Under the pieces are notes generated by a model. That model saw nothing but the letters and a program-made list of their open reading frames with translations. It was not told the origin of the DNA and made no database searches. From Limnohabitans sp. 2KL-27 (GTDB lineage Bacteria; Pseudomonadota; Gammaproteobacteria; Burkholderiales; Burkholderiaceae_C): a stretch of DNA of 64,000 nt. A program made the translations under genes and the position numbers. Shown here in pieces: positions 25,685-33,337 of this stretch; within the stretch, counting starts at the first letter, position 1, and the number at the start of each line of letters is the position of its first letter. The stretch is taken from positions 1,426,853 through 1,490,852 of the forward strand of contig NZ_CXOP01000002.1 in NCBI RefSeq assembly GCF_001269345.1, read 5' to 3'.

Positions 25685-26044
25685 ATGGCGGCCCTTGCCA
25701 AACCCGAGTTGTGGCGCGCCGAGGTGGGCGATGCGGTGGCTGTGCTGAACATTCCGGGCGCACTCCACCGCCCACGCACGTTTGACATCGATGTCAGCCT
25801 GCTGGTGCGTGTCCCCGAGGACAACGCCGACGCTTGGCACGATTTGACGTTGGAGATCGACGGCCGGCGGCAATGGCATCGGCGCATTCCCAGCAGCTGC
25901 CCGGGCCAGACCGATGGGCTCGATTACCACTGTCGCGTGCGGCTTGAAGCCGGCCCGGCCTTGCGCATCCGCGCGGTGGCGGGCACCCGGGGCGCGGTGG
26001 TGCAGCGCTTGCAAATCGAAGCCCGAGAAGACGTGCAGGACTAG
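25685..26044 (+). CDS. Hypothetical protein
   Basis: 119 residues, soluble, no signal peptide, not recognised. The composition suggests an all-beta fold with alternating hydrophobic strands (FDIDVSLLVRV, WHDLTLEIDG, LDYHCRVRLEAG, LRIRAVAG). It has two cysteines, in SSCPG and YHCRV. It starts 5 bp after the glutaredoxin-like gene, so the two are likely cotranslated. Its TAG stop shares the bases CTAG with the stop of the convergent FAD oxidoreductase. Confidence 0.75.
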   Translation: MAALAKPELWRAEVGDAVAVLNIPGALHRPRTFDIDVSLLVRVPEDNADAWHDLTLEIDGRRQWHRRIPSSCPGQTDGLDYHCRVRLEAGPALRIRAVAGTRGAVVQRLQIEAREDVQD

Positions 26045-27210
26045 CCAATCACCTGCAACTCGCGCAGCGGCCTGTTGTGCAGCAGGCGCTCGTAGCCCAG
26101 CTCAGCCACCGCGATGGTGTGCGATTGTCCCTGCAGCATCCACTCGGCCAGCGCCAAACCGGCACCGGCGGCATGCTGCATGCCGTGACCCGAAAACCCG
26201 TTGATGAAATACAGGTTGTGCAGTTCAGGGTGTGGTCCGATCACGGCGTTGTGATCGAAGGTGTTCATCTCGTAATAGCCCGCCCAAGCCCGCTCCACCC
26301 GCAGCGCGGCCAGCGCCGGAATGCGGTGCGCGAGGGACGCCCATTGTTCGTCGTTCCATTCGGACCAGTCGGGCTCCAGGGGCAGGCCCGGCTCGGTGTG
26401 CAAGGGCTCAGAGCCGCTGATCAAAAAACGGCCTTCTGGCCGCAGCCACCAGCCGCTCGGGTCGATGAGCAAGGGGCACTGCGGCAGCGGCTCGGGGCAG
26501 GACAGCACAAACACGGTGCGCCGCGCCGCCTCAATCGGCAAAGGCACCCCGGCCATGGCCGCCACTTCGCGGCCCCAAGGGCCCGCCGCATTGACGACTT
26601 GGCCACAGGGCAAGCTGGCGCCACTGGCCAGCCGCACAGCCGTCACTTGCGAGCCGGTGAGCGCCATGCCTACCACCCGGTCGTGCAGGCGCTGCACGCC
26701 TTGCGCCATGGCTTTCTTCAAGAAGGCCTGGTGCAAGGCCGGGCCGTCAAACCAGCCCTCACCGCTCAGGCCCAAGTTGCCCAGGGCCACATCGTCCACA
26801 TGCAGCCATGGGTAGCGCTGGCGCAGGGCCTCGGGCTCCAGCAAGGCCACGTCGGCCCCGGCTTGCTTTTGGATGTGGTGCGCAGTTTGCAGGGCGGCCA
26901 CCTGTTCGGGCTGGGCCAGGTACAAATAGCCGGGCTCCTGCAAACCCAGGTCCACCGGGTGATCGGGCAGGCCCAAGTGCTGCTCAGCTTCGCGCAAAAA
27001 CGCGATGCCGTACTGGCTCAGGCGGATGTTGACGGGGCAGGTGAACTGCTGACGGATCGAGCTGGCCGACAGCGATGAAGAGGCTTGTTCGTAGCGCGTG
27101 TCCGACTCGACCAGGGTCACGCGCAGGCCGGGCTGCATGCGGCTCAACCAATAGGCGGTGGCCGCGCCCATCACGCCGCTGCCCACGATCACCACATCGG
27201 TCTGGCTCAT
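26041..27210 (-). CDS. FAD-dependent oxidoreductase (sarcosine oxidase/DAO family)
   Basis: 389 residues of the DAO superfamily: VVIVGSGVMGAATAYWLSRM carries the GxGxxG (10-15), then a conserved SSSLSASSIRQQFT that replaces the usual GS-R-G segment, and a C-terminal NLYFINGFSGHGMQHAAGAG. Such enzymes oxidise secondary or tertiary amines or amino acids. The gene overlaps the upstream ornithine-cyclodeaminase-family gene by 4 bp (ATGA), so the two are translationally coupled: an imine-forming oxidase with an imine or amino-acid enzyme. The start at 27210 excludes a low-quality upstream extension. Confidence 0.88.
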   Translation of the reverse strand: MSQTDVVIVGSGVMGAATAYWLSRMQPGLRVTLVESDTRYEQASSSLSASSIRQQFTCPVNIRLSQYGIAFLREAEQHLGLPDHPVDLGLQEPGYLYLAQPEQVAALQTAHHIQKQAGADVALLEPEALRQRYPWLHVDDVALGNLGLSGEGWFDGPALHQAFLKKAMAQGVQRLHDRVVGMALTGSQVTAVRLASGASLPCGQVVNAAGPWGREVAAMAGVPLPIEAARRTVFVLSCPEPLPQCPLLIDPSGWWLRPEGRFLISGSEPLHTEPGLPLEPDWSEWNDEQWASLAHRIPALAALRVERAWAGYYEMNTFDHNAVIGPHPELHNLYFINGFSGHGMQHAAGAGLALAEWMLQGQSHTIAVAELGYERLLHNRPLRELQVIG

Positions 27211-28130
27211 GGTCGAGCGCCTTCGGCCAAAGCCGCGCGGTACACCAGCCGAGCGGCCACGGTGTCTTCGACCGCCTGGCCCAGAGATTTGAAAATGACG
27301 GTGGTGCCCGCCGGTGGCGGCGCGACACGGCCACACAAAATTTCACCGATTTCGGCCGCGACCCGCGCACCCGAGAGCAGCACATCGCCCGATTCTTTTT
27401 CGGCCGCTTCGCGCTGATCGGCCACCACCCAGTGGGCCATGGCGGCGTCATCCAGTTCTCGCCAAGTGGGGCGGGGCGCACCCACGGCCGCCACAAAAGC
27501 CCCCGGCTTGAGCCAAGCGCCTTGGAGCACGGGCTCGCTCGCATTGGTCACCGTGCACACGATGTCGGCCCCCCGCACGGCGGCTTCGGCGCTGGCGCAA
27601 GCCACGCCGCCCACGTCTTGGGCGCATTGCTGCGCGTTGGCTGCGTTGGGGCTCCACACGCGGATCTCGGAAATGTCACGCACGGCGCGCAGCATGTGCG
27701 CATGGCTGCGGGCCAGCACACCGCTGCCCAGCATGGCCACCACCTGCGGGGTGCTCGGCACCAGCGCGTCGGCCGCCACGGCCGAGGCCGCCGCGGTGCG
27801 CATGGCGGTGATGGTGTTGCCCTCCATCACCGCCAACGTCTGGCCCGTGGCCGGGTCCATCAGCACAATGGTGCTCAGCAGCGTGGGCAAGCCTTTGGAG
27901 GCATTGCCCGGCACCAGGGTGATGAGCTTGGTGCTCAGGGCATCGCCCAGTTGTGCGGGCTTCAAAAACAGCAGGCCATCGGTGCTGGCTTCGCCAATGG
28001 GCATGACCAAGCGCAGCGGCTGGACCACTTGACCCAGCGTCAGCGCCACCAAGGCCTCGCGCACGCCTTGCAGCAGGTCGGGCACGCTCAGCAGTTGCTG
28101 GACGCGTGCTTCGTCAAAGTAATGGACCAT
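27207..28130 (-). CDS. Ornithine cyclodeaminase/mu-crystallin family protein
   Basis: 307 residues. The N-terminal dimerisation domain contains RLVMPIGEASTDGLLFLKPA and MEGNTITAMRTAAASAVAA. The NAD(P)-binding Rossmann domain starts at VVAMLGSGVLARSHAHML. Family members are ornithine cyclodeaminases, alanine dehydrogenases, ketimine reductases or tauropine-type enzymes, so the reaction is unresolved. The ATG at 28130 follows GGAGA by 6 bases. It lies between the cyclase-family gene (34-bp gap) and the coupled FAD oxidoreductase, which favours a ketimine or imino-acid step. Confidence 0.88.
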   Translation of the reverse strand: MVHYFDEARVQQLLSVPDLLQGVREALVALTLGQVVQPLRLVMPIGEASTDGLLFLKPAQLGDALSTKLITLVPGNASKGLPTLLSTIVLMDPATGQTLAVMEGNTITAMRTAAASAVAADALVPSTPQVVAMLGSGVLARSHAHMLRAVRDISEIRVWSPNAANAQQCAQDVGGVACASAEAAVRGADIVCTVTNASEPVLQGAWLKPGAFVAAVGAPRPTWRELDDAAMAHWVVADQREAAEKESGDVLLSGARVAAEIGEILCGRVAPPPAGTTVIFKSLGQAVEDTVAARLVYRAALAEGARP

Positions 28131-28164
28131 GGGGTGTCTCCTGGGTGCCGGGGGCGGTAAGGCC

Positions 28165-29226
28165 TCACACGGTGGCAATCGGCGTGGCCGGTGAGCCAAT
28201 CGCTCCGGGCAAGCGCAAAGGCGGGGCGGTGAGTAAAAAGCGTGAGCGATGGGCTGCGCGCAGCCAGTTGGCCAGCGGGGTGAGGTGCCAGATTTCGCCC
28301 AAATGGACCCCCAGCTTGAACAGGCAATGCTCGTGCAAGGGCAGCGCTGCACAACTGCCGGGCCGGGGCGTGGCGGGCAAGCCTTCGACCGCGTAGTTGT
28401 CGGCGATCAGGGCCACCAAGCCCGAATCGGTGATCCACTGCAGCAGCCGCTCGTCGCGCCCCTCCAGCACCGCACACGAATTTTCAACCGCGTGCGGGTC
28501 GGGCTGTTTGTTCATCTCCAGCAGCATCTGCGCAAAGCCGGTGTGCAAGCACACCATGTCGCCAGGCGCGACCACCACTTGGTCTTTTTTCAGGATGTCC
28601 ATCAGCAGGTCGTAACCCACCCGCACCCGCTCACGACCCAGATGGGCATGCAGATCGATCATGACCGCACGGCCTTGCACGCAGCGCTCGGACATTTTTT
28701 CGATGCCTAAGGCTTTGGCCGCCGAGGTCGATTCGCGGGCGATCTCGGGAAAACCAAAAATGCCCGCCCCAGCGCCACTGCCGGGGCCCACCACATCGGT
28801 GCCTGCGCGAAAGCCGTTGTAATAGACCGGCTCGGGCACGCCGTCCCCGTCGGCGTCGAACATCGAGCCCACATGGGCCAAACTATCCCACTGGGTGCTG
28901 TACTGCAAGTGCATGATGACCAGGTCGTCGCACACCACATCGGTGCAGGCCGGGTCGTCGCACAGCAGTTGGTAGTTCATATTGGGTTTGCCTTCGCGCA
29001 GGGTGGGGCGCAGGACAGGGGGCATGCGCCTGGGGTTGAGCACATTGCCACCCGGAAAATCCAGCGGCAGGCTCAGGTTGAAGGTTTGCCCCGTGCGCAC
29101 TTCCTGCATGCCTTGCAGCACTTTCTCGGGGGTCAACAGGTTCATGCGCCCGAATTGGTCGTCAGGCCCGAAGTCGCCCCAGTTCGAGCCCGGCGGGCGG
29201 TGTTTCCAGCGGGAAGAAGAGGACAT
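28165..29226 (-). CDS. Cyclase family protein (kynurenine-formamidase-like, PF04199)
   Basis: 353 residues of the metal-dependent cyclase/formamidase family in its longer form: DDQFGRMNLLTPEKV near the N-terminus, STQWDSLAHVGSMFDADGDG with the Asp and His of the active-site motif, and VMIDLHAHLG in the middle. The canonical HxGTHxDxPxH reads HLQYSTQWDSLAHV, as in polyketide-cyclase-like members, so kynurenine formamidase activity should not be assumed. It is the first gene of the coupled run with OCD and FAD oxidase. Start at 29226 (MSSSSRWK). Confidence 0.87.
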   Translation of the reverse strand: MSSSSRWKHRPPGSNWGDFGPDDQFGRMNLLTPEKVLQGMQEVRTGQTFNLSLPLDFPGGNVLNPRRMPPVLRPTLREGKPNMNYQLLCDDPACTDVVCDDLVIMHLQYSTQWDSLAHVGSMFDADGDGVPEPVYYNGFRAGTDVVGPGSGAGAGIFGFPEIARESTSAAKALGIEKMSERCVQGRAVMIDLHAHLGRERVRVGYDLLMDILKKDQVVVAPGDMVCLHTGFAQMLLEMNKQPDPHAVENSCAVLEGRDERLLQWITDSGLVALIADNYAVEGLPATPRPGSCAALPLHEHCLFKLGVHLGEIWHLTPLANWLRAAHRSRFLLTAPPLRLPGAIGSPATPIATV

Positions 29227-29333
29227 GCAGGACTCCTGTGATGACAACCCAAGCGCAACACGCGCGCCACGCATCTTGTGCGCTGGGCTGTGGGCGGGCT
29301 GTCACCGATCTGACTGAAGGCTGTCTTGGCCGC

Positions 29334-30224
29334 TCACTTCTCGCTTTGGCCTTGAAATTCCCGCCACAGCAAATACAGACCGCTGGCCACCACCACCAAG
29401 GCACCCAACACCACAGCCAGGTCGGGCACCTGGCCAAAGACCAGCCAGCCGAGCACGGTCATGTAAATGATCTGTTGGTACAAAAACGGCCCCAGCACTG
29501 CCGCCGAGGCGTAGCGGTGGGCCACGGCCACAAAGTAGTGGCCAATGCCGCCGCACAAACCGGCCAGCGCCATCACGAACCACTCCAGCAGCGTGGCCGG
29601 TTGTTGCCATTGCCACAGCGCCACAGGCGTCAACACCAAGGTGGCAACCACCGCCGAGGTCAGTTGCGTGGTCGCCGGGTTTTCGCTGCTGGCCAAGTAG
29701 CGCGTCATCATGTTGAACAAGGCATACAAGACCGCGTTGAGTGCGGACAACAAAATGGCCGGATGAAAGCCTTGGCTGCCGGGGCGGATGATCACCAACA
29801 CCCCCGCAAAGCCCACCGCAATGGCCAGCCAACGCTTGGCGTCCAGCCGCTCGCCCAGCCACCAAGCCGACAGCAGGGCAATCAAGATGGGCACGGAAAA
29901 CTGCATGGCCCCGGTCTCGGCCAGCTGTAAATACTGCAAGGCCCAGAAATTGAGCGCGGTCATGGCCGCCAGCATCAAGCCGCGCAGCAGCTGCAAGCGC
30001 GGGTGCCGCCAGCGCAGCAAATCGCCTTTGAACGACGGGGCAAACACCGCGATGGAAAACAGCGAGTGCGTGAGAAAGCGCATCCACACCACCTGCATCA
30101 CAGGCAAGGTGAGCACCAGCCACTTGGCCGATGCATCCAGCACCGCAAACATCAAGGTGGTGATGGTGACCAGCGCTATGCCGATGCGGCGGTGCTTCGC
30201 ACTGTCGCTGAATAGCTGGCTCAT
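29334..30224 (-). CDS. EamA/DMT-family transporter
   Basis: 296 residues with 10 predicted membrane helices in two EamA repeats, the drug/metabolite transporter superfamily, which exports amino acids or other metabolites. Landmarks: NFWALQYLQLAETGAMQFSV in repeat 1 and YASAAVLGPFLYQQIIYM in repeat 2. It starts 10 bp after the SDR stop on the same strand and ends 107 bp before the cyclase-family start, so it could be part of one long minus-strand transcript. Substrate unknown. Confidence 0.9.
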   Translation of the reverse strand: MSQLFSDSAKHRRIGIALVTITTLMFAVLDASAKWLVLTLPVMQVVWMRFLTHSLFSIAVFAPSFKGDLLRWRHPRLQLLRGLMLAAMTALNFWALQYLQLAETGAMQFSVPILIALLSAWWLGERLDAKRWLAIAVGFAGVLVIIRPGSQGFHPAILLSALNAVLYALFNMMTRYLASSENPATTQLTSAVVATLVLTPVALWQWQQPATLLEWFVMALAGLCGGIGHYFVAVAHRYASAAVLGPFLYQQIIYMTVLGWLVFGQVPDLAVVLGALVVVASGLYLLWREFQGQSEK

Positions 30225-30234
30225 CGGGCCGGGC

Positions 30235-31002
30235 TCATCGCTTGGGGGGTGTTTCCAGCCCGCCGGTGTAGAAGCGGTTGAAGGTGGGGGAGATGATCAG
30301 TTCGTTGATGCAGGTGCGCTCAGGCATCTGCGCCACAAACAAGATGGCCTGGCCCATGTCCTCGGCCTGCACCATGCGCTCGCGCTGCTCGGCAGACGGC
30401 GGCACGGGCCGTTTGTCCAGAATGGGCGTGGCCACTTCGCCGGGCAAGAGCGAGGTGGCGCGGATGCCATTTGTGCACTCCTCCATGTTGATGGACTCGG
30501 TCAAGGCCAGCACAGCGCGTTTGGTGGCGTTGTAGGCCGGACCCGTGAGCTTGGACGCGTACAGCCCCGCCCACGACGACACGTTGATGATCAAGCCGCT
30601 TTGCTGCTGGCGCATGGCGGGCAGAACCGCGTGCACGCAATAAAACAAGCCCGACAGGTTGATGGCGACCACATCGTCCCAAGCCTCGGGCGTGACCACG
30701 TCGAAATTGCGTTGCGTGGCATTGGTGCCCGCGCTGGTCACCAAAATGTCGATGCGCCCATGTTTGTCCAAAATTTGCTGCGCGGCCGCCTTGACGGCGT
30801 GCTTGTCGGCCACGTCCAAGAGCAAGGCCTCGGCACTGCCCAGCGCCTGCAGCGCGGCCAAAGCGCTGGCGTTGGTGGCGGCGTTGCGCCCCGAAATCAC
30901 CACATGCGCTCCGGCTTGTGCCAGCGCCATCGCGCCGGCCAGCCCGATGCCGCTGCCTCCGCCGGTGATCCATGCGACTTGTCCTGTGAGTGGTGCGGTC
31001 AT
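30235..31002 (-). CDS. Short-chain dehydrogenase/reductase
   Basis: 255 residues, classical SDR: cofactor-binding WITGGGSGIGLAGAMALAQ (11-29), the structural NAG-type strand reading TSAGTN, catalytic Ser in NVSSWAGLYAS and YNATK (Tyr and Lys). The acidic/basic pattern after the second strand (SGRNAATNAS) suggests NADP preference. Substrate unknown. It sits upstream of the EamA gene (10-bp gap) and downstream of the flavin-reductase gene, all on the minus strand. Confidence 0.9.
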   Translation of the reverse strand: MTAPLTGQVAWITGGGSGIGLAGAMALAQAGAHVVISGRNAATNASALAALQALGSAEALLLDVADKHAVKAAAQQILDKHGRIDILVTSAGTNATQRNFDVVTPEAWDDVVAINLSGLFYCVHAVLPAMRQQQSGLIINVSSWAGLYASKLTGPAYNATKRAVLALTESINMEECTNGIRATSLLPGEVATPILDKRPVPPSAEQRERMVQAEDMGQAILFVAQMPERTCINELIISPTFNRFYTGGLETPPKR

Positions 31003-31118
31003 GTGTGAGTCCTGAGCTGGGGAGGAAGGGCCAGATTAACCCAGCAACGACCGTGCGGCCTGCGCCTCAGGTGACACCCACTGGCGCTGCCCGTGCGCTC
31101 AGGGGTCGCAGCAAGGCC

Positions 31119-31751
31119 TCACTTGGGCAGGTCGCGCGCACCACTTTCCGGGCGGTACATCTTGAACAGCTGCTCGGGTCCGATGGTGAAGTAATCGGCG
31201 GCGCCACCCCCACGCAAAATGTGCCCGGCATGGGCCGTGTCGTAGACCCCGCCCTTGAGCAGGCGCTCGTCGATGTGGATGCCCACCACCTGTCCAAACA
31301 CCATCCAGGTTTCGATCTTTTGGCCCTGCAGGTCTTGCAGCTGCAAAATTTGCGTGCAGCGGCACTCGAAGCTCACCGGGCTTTGTGCCACGCGCGGCAC
31401 ACCCACCACCCTCGAAGCCTCAGGCGTCAGGCCCGCCAGATCAAATTCGCTCACCTCGGGCGGCACCGCTTCACAGGTCTGGTTCATCACCTCGGCCAAC
31501 TCGCGCGTGACCAGGTTCCAGACAAACTCGCCCGTGGCCTCGATGTTGTTGAGCGAATCCTTGCGCCCAATGCTCGAAAAACCAATGACCGGCGGCACAT
31601 AGTTGAAGGCACTGAAAAAGCTGTAGGGGGCCAGGTTCAGCACGCCGCTGGCGCTGCGGCTGGACACCCAGCCAATGGGGCGCGGGCCCACGATGGCGTT
31701 GAAAGGGTCGTGCTTGAGGCCGTGGCCCAGGTGGGGTTCGTAAAAATGCAT
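31119..31751 (-). CDS. Flavin reductase family protein (FMN-binding split barrel)
   Basis: 210 residues with the flavin reductase-like split barrel: FNAIVGPRPIGWVSSRSASG (about 17-36) and NLAPYSFFSAFNYVPPVIGF bind FMN, and a GLTPEASRVVGVPRV segment follows. Members reduce flavin for a partner monooxygenase or act as flavoenzymes themselves; no monooxygenase is adjacent. The ATG at 31751 is used; a TTG three codons upstream is possible. A strong terminator ends only about 13 bases before the ATG, so expression must rely on readthrough or an unusually placed promoter. Confidence 0.88.
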   Translation of the reverse strand: MHFYEPHLGHGLKHDPFNAIVGPRPIGWVSSRSASGVLNLAPYSFFSAFNYVPPVIGFSSIGRKDSLNNIEATGEFVWNLVTRELAEVMNQTCEAVPPEVSEFDLAGLTPEASRVVGVPRVAQSPVSFECRCTQILQLQDLQGQKIETWMVFGQVVGIHIDERLLKGGVYDTAHAGHILRGGGAADYFTIGPEQLFKMYRPESGARDLPK

Positions 31752-31763
31752 CGTGGTCAACTC

Positions 31764-31790
31764 GTAAAAAAACCCCTCGAAAGGGGTTTG
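31764..31790 (-). terminator. Rho-independent terminator after the small secreted peptide gene
   Basis: On the minus strand AACCCC and GGGGTT pair around a 6-nt loop (TTTCGA) and are followed by seven T. It lies about 20 bp after the stop of the 50-residue peptide gene and abuts the flavin reductase start. Confidence 0.85.
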
Positions 31791-31809
31791 GCCTAAAGGT
31801 CAAGAAAGT

Positions 31810-31962
31810 TTACTTCTTGACGCAAGCAGGGTTCTTTTCGTTTTCTTTCTTGGAGCAGTCGACTTTTTTGTCGTCCATTTTGCCGCCGCCGTGCGCACCT
31901 GCGAAGGCGGGCATGGACACCAACATGAAAGCGGAAACGAGAGCAGTCATCACGAATTTCAT
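31810..31962 (-). CDS. Small secreted two-cysteine peptide
   Basis: 50 residues: a signal peptide (MKFVMTALVSAFMLVSMPAF, cleavage after AFA) and a mature peptide of about 29 residues, Gly/His/Lys-rich, with two cysteines (VDCSKKE and NPACVKK) spaced 12 apart, able to form a disulfide. No family recognised. The ATG at 31962 follows CTCCAAGG. It has its own terminator at 31764-31790, so it is a genuine short transcript. It is divergent from the TPR gene (97-bp gap). Function unknown. Confidence 0.7.
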   Translation of the reverse strand: MKFVMTALVSAFMLVSMPAFAGAHGGGKMDDKKVDCSKKENEKNPACVKK

Positions 31963-32059
31963 AAAAACACCTTGGAGGAGAGAGGTTGAAAAAAAGGGCC
32001 AAAACAGTGAACTGGTGTGAGCCAACGCATAGACGCATACTATCAAGCATCAAAGGCAC

Positions 32060-33337
32060 ATGAAAACCATGGACAAAACCCACCGCTGCCGCTGTGATGC
32101 TTTCACGCCGATTTCAGCCTTGCGCGTCACTGCGCTGTTGGGGATCTGGGTGGCCGTGTCGCCCGTTCCTGCCCAAGAGCGTTTTAAGCCTGCAGAGTCT
32201 GCGGTGGTTTTGACTGCGTCGGTGCACGCCGCCAGTGGACGCCCCAATGCTTTGCGGGCTTTGGACCAAGCCTGGCGCGCACAGCCTCAACAGTTGCCCA
32301 CCGCTTTGGCCTATGCCCGGGCGGTTTTTGTATTGGGTCTGTCCGAGGGTGATTTGCGTTGGTATGGCTCGGCCAAAGCGGCTTTGACGCCCTGGTGGAC
32401 GGCGGCCGATTTGCCTGCGGAGGCTTATTTTTTGCGGGGCTTGGTCAAACAAGGCTTTCACGATTTTCAGGAGGGCCTGAAAGACATCAACCGTGCCATT
32501 GCTTTGGAGCCTGCACGCGCCGAATTTTGGTCTTGGCGATTCGCTTTGCACCTGCTTTTGGCCGATATGGCGGGGGCTCAAAAAGACATTGACGAGATGG
32601 GCCGGCTGTTTGGCCAAGAAGAGGCCCAGGTTTACCGCGCTGTCTTGCTGTACCGAACCGGCCAGCCTTTGCCTGCGGTGGACATGCTGAGCCGGGCCTT
32701 TCGCTCCGCCAACTACCAAGACGCCTCCTCGCAAGACTGGTTGGGCTTCCATTTGGGCGAGGCGCACCGTGTGGCTGGGCAGCCTGCCCGCGCCCTGGCT
32801 GTTTGGGGACAGCGCCTCCAAGCCAGCCCGCGGTCGCACCTGATCCGCTTGTCGCTGGCCGATCTGCACAACCAGCAAGGCCAGTACCGTCAAGCCCAAA
32901 CCATCGCCATGGCCGCCAGCGGCAAGGCACTCAACAGCACCACCACCCTGACCGATGCCCTCTTGATGCAGGCCGTGTTGGCCAGTCGCGGCTTGAAAGA
33001 CCCCGACGAAAGCCGCTTGGCCAGCCAACTCGAGGCTCGGCTTCAGTCCCAAGCGCTGCGGCAAGAGGCCTTGATCGAGCGGCCCAAACTCATTTACCAA
33101 ATCGCCTATGGGCGCGACCTGAAAGCGGGGCTGGCTTTGTCGGTGGACAACTGGCAGTTGCAAAAAGAACCGCCCGATGCGGTCTTGTTTGTGCAGGCTG
33201 CGCTGGCGCTGGGCCAAGCTCGGGCTGCCGAGCCCGTGGTCAACTGGGCAGCGGCAACCGGTTACACCGATCCGCAATTGACGCCGATGCTGGCGCAGCT
33301 CAAGTCCCACCCGAGCTGGGCTGGGGGACGCCCATGA
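32060..33337 (+). CDS. TPR-repeat protein, probably periplasmic
   Basis: 425 residues: an N-terminal hydrophobic segment (about 20-35, ending PVPAQ) that looks like a signal peptide, then tetratricopeptide-like helical pairs throughout (LRGLVKQGFHDFQEGLKDIN, RAVLLYRTGQPLPAVDMLSR, LADLHNQQGQYRQAQTIAMA). It is likely a protein-interaction scaffold. An AAAGG Shine-Dalgarno lies 5 bases before the ATG. The stop overlaps the start of the HupE/UreJ gene (ATGA), so the two products are probably made in fixed ratio and act together. Confidence 0.85.
   Translation: MKTMDKTHRCRCDAFTPISALRVTALLGIWVAVSPVPAQERFKPAESAVVLTASVHAASGRPNALRALDQAWRAQPQQLPTALAYARAVFVLGLSEGDLRWYGSAKAALTPWWTAADLPAEAYFLRGLVKQGFHDFQEGLKDINRAIALEPARAEFWSWRFALHLLLADMAGAQKDIDEMGRLFGQEEAQVYRAVLLYRTGQPLPAVDMLSRAFRSANYQDASSQDWLGFHLGEAHRVAGQPARALAVWGQRLQASPRSHLIRLSLADLHNQQGQYRQAQTIAMAASGKALNSTTTLTDALLMQAVLASRGLKDPDESRLASQLEARLQSQALRQEALIERPKLIYQIAYGRDLKAGLALSVDNWQLQKEPPDAVLFVQAALALGQARAAEPVVNWAAATGYTDPQLTPMLAQLKSHPSWAGGRP

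Noticed and set aside
26041..26044. Shared CTAG where two convergent genes end.
   Set aside because: Both stops overlapping is a compact but ordinary convergent arrangement; there is no sign of a frameshift.
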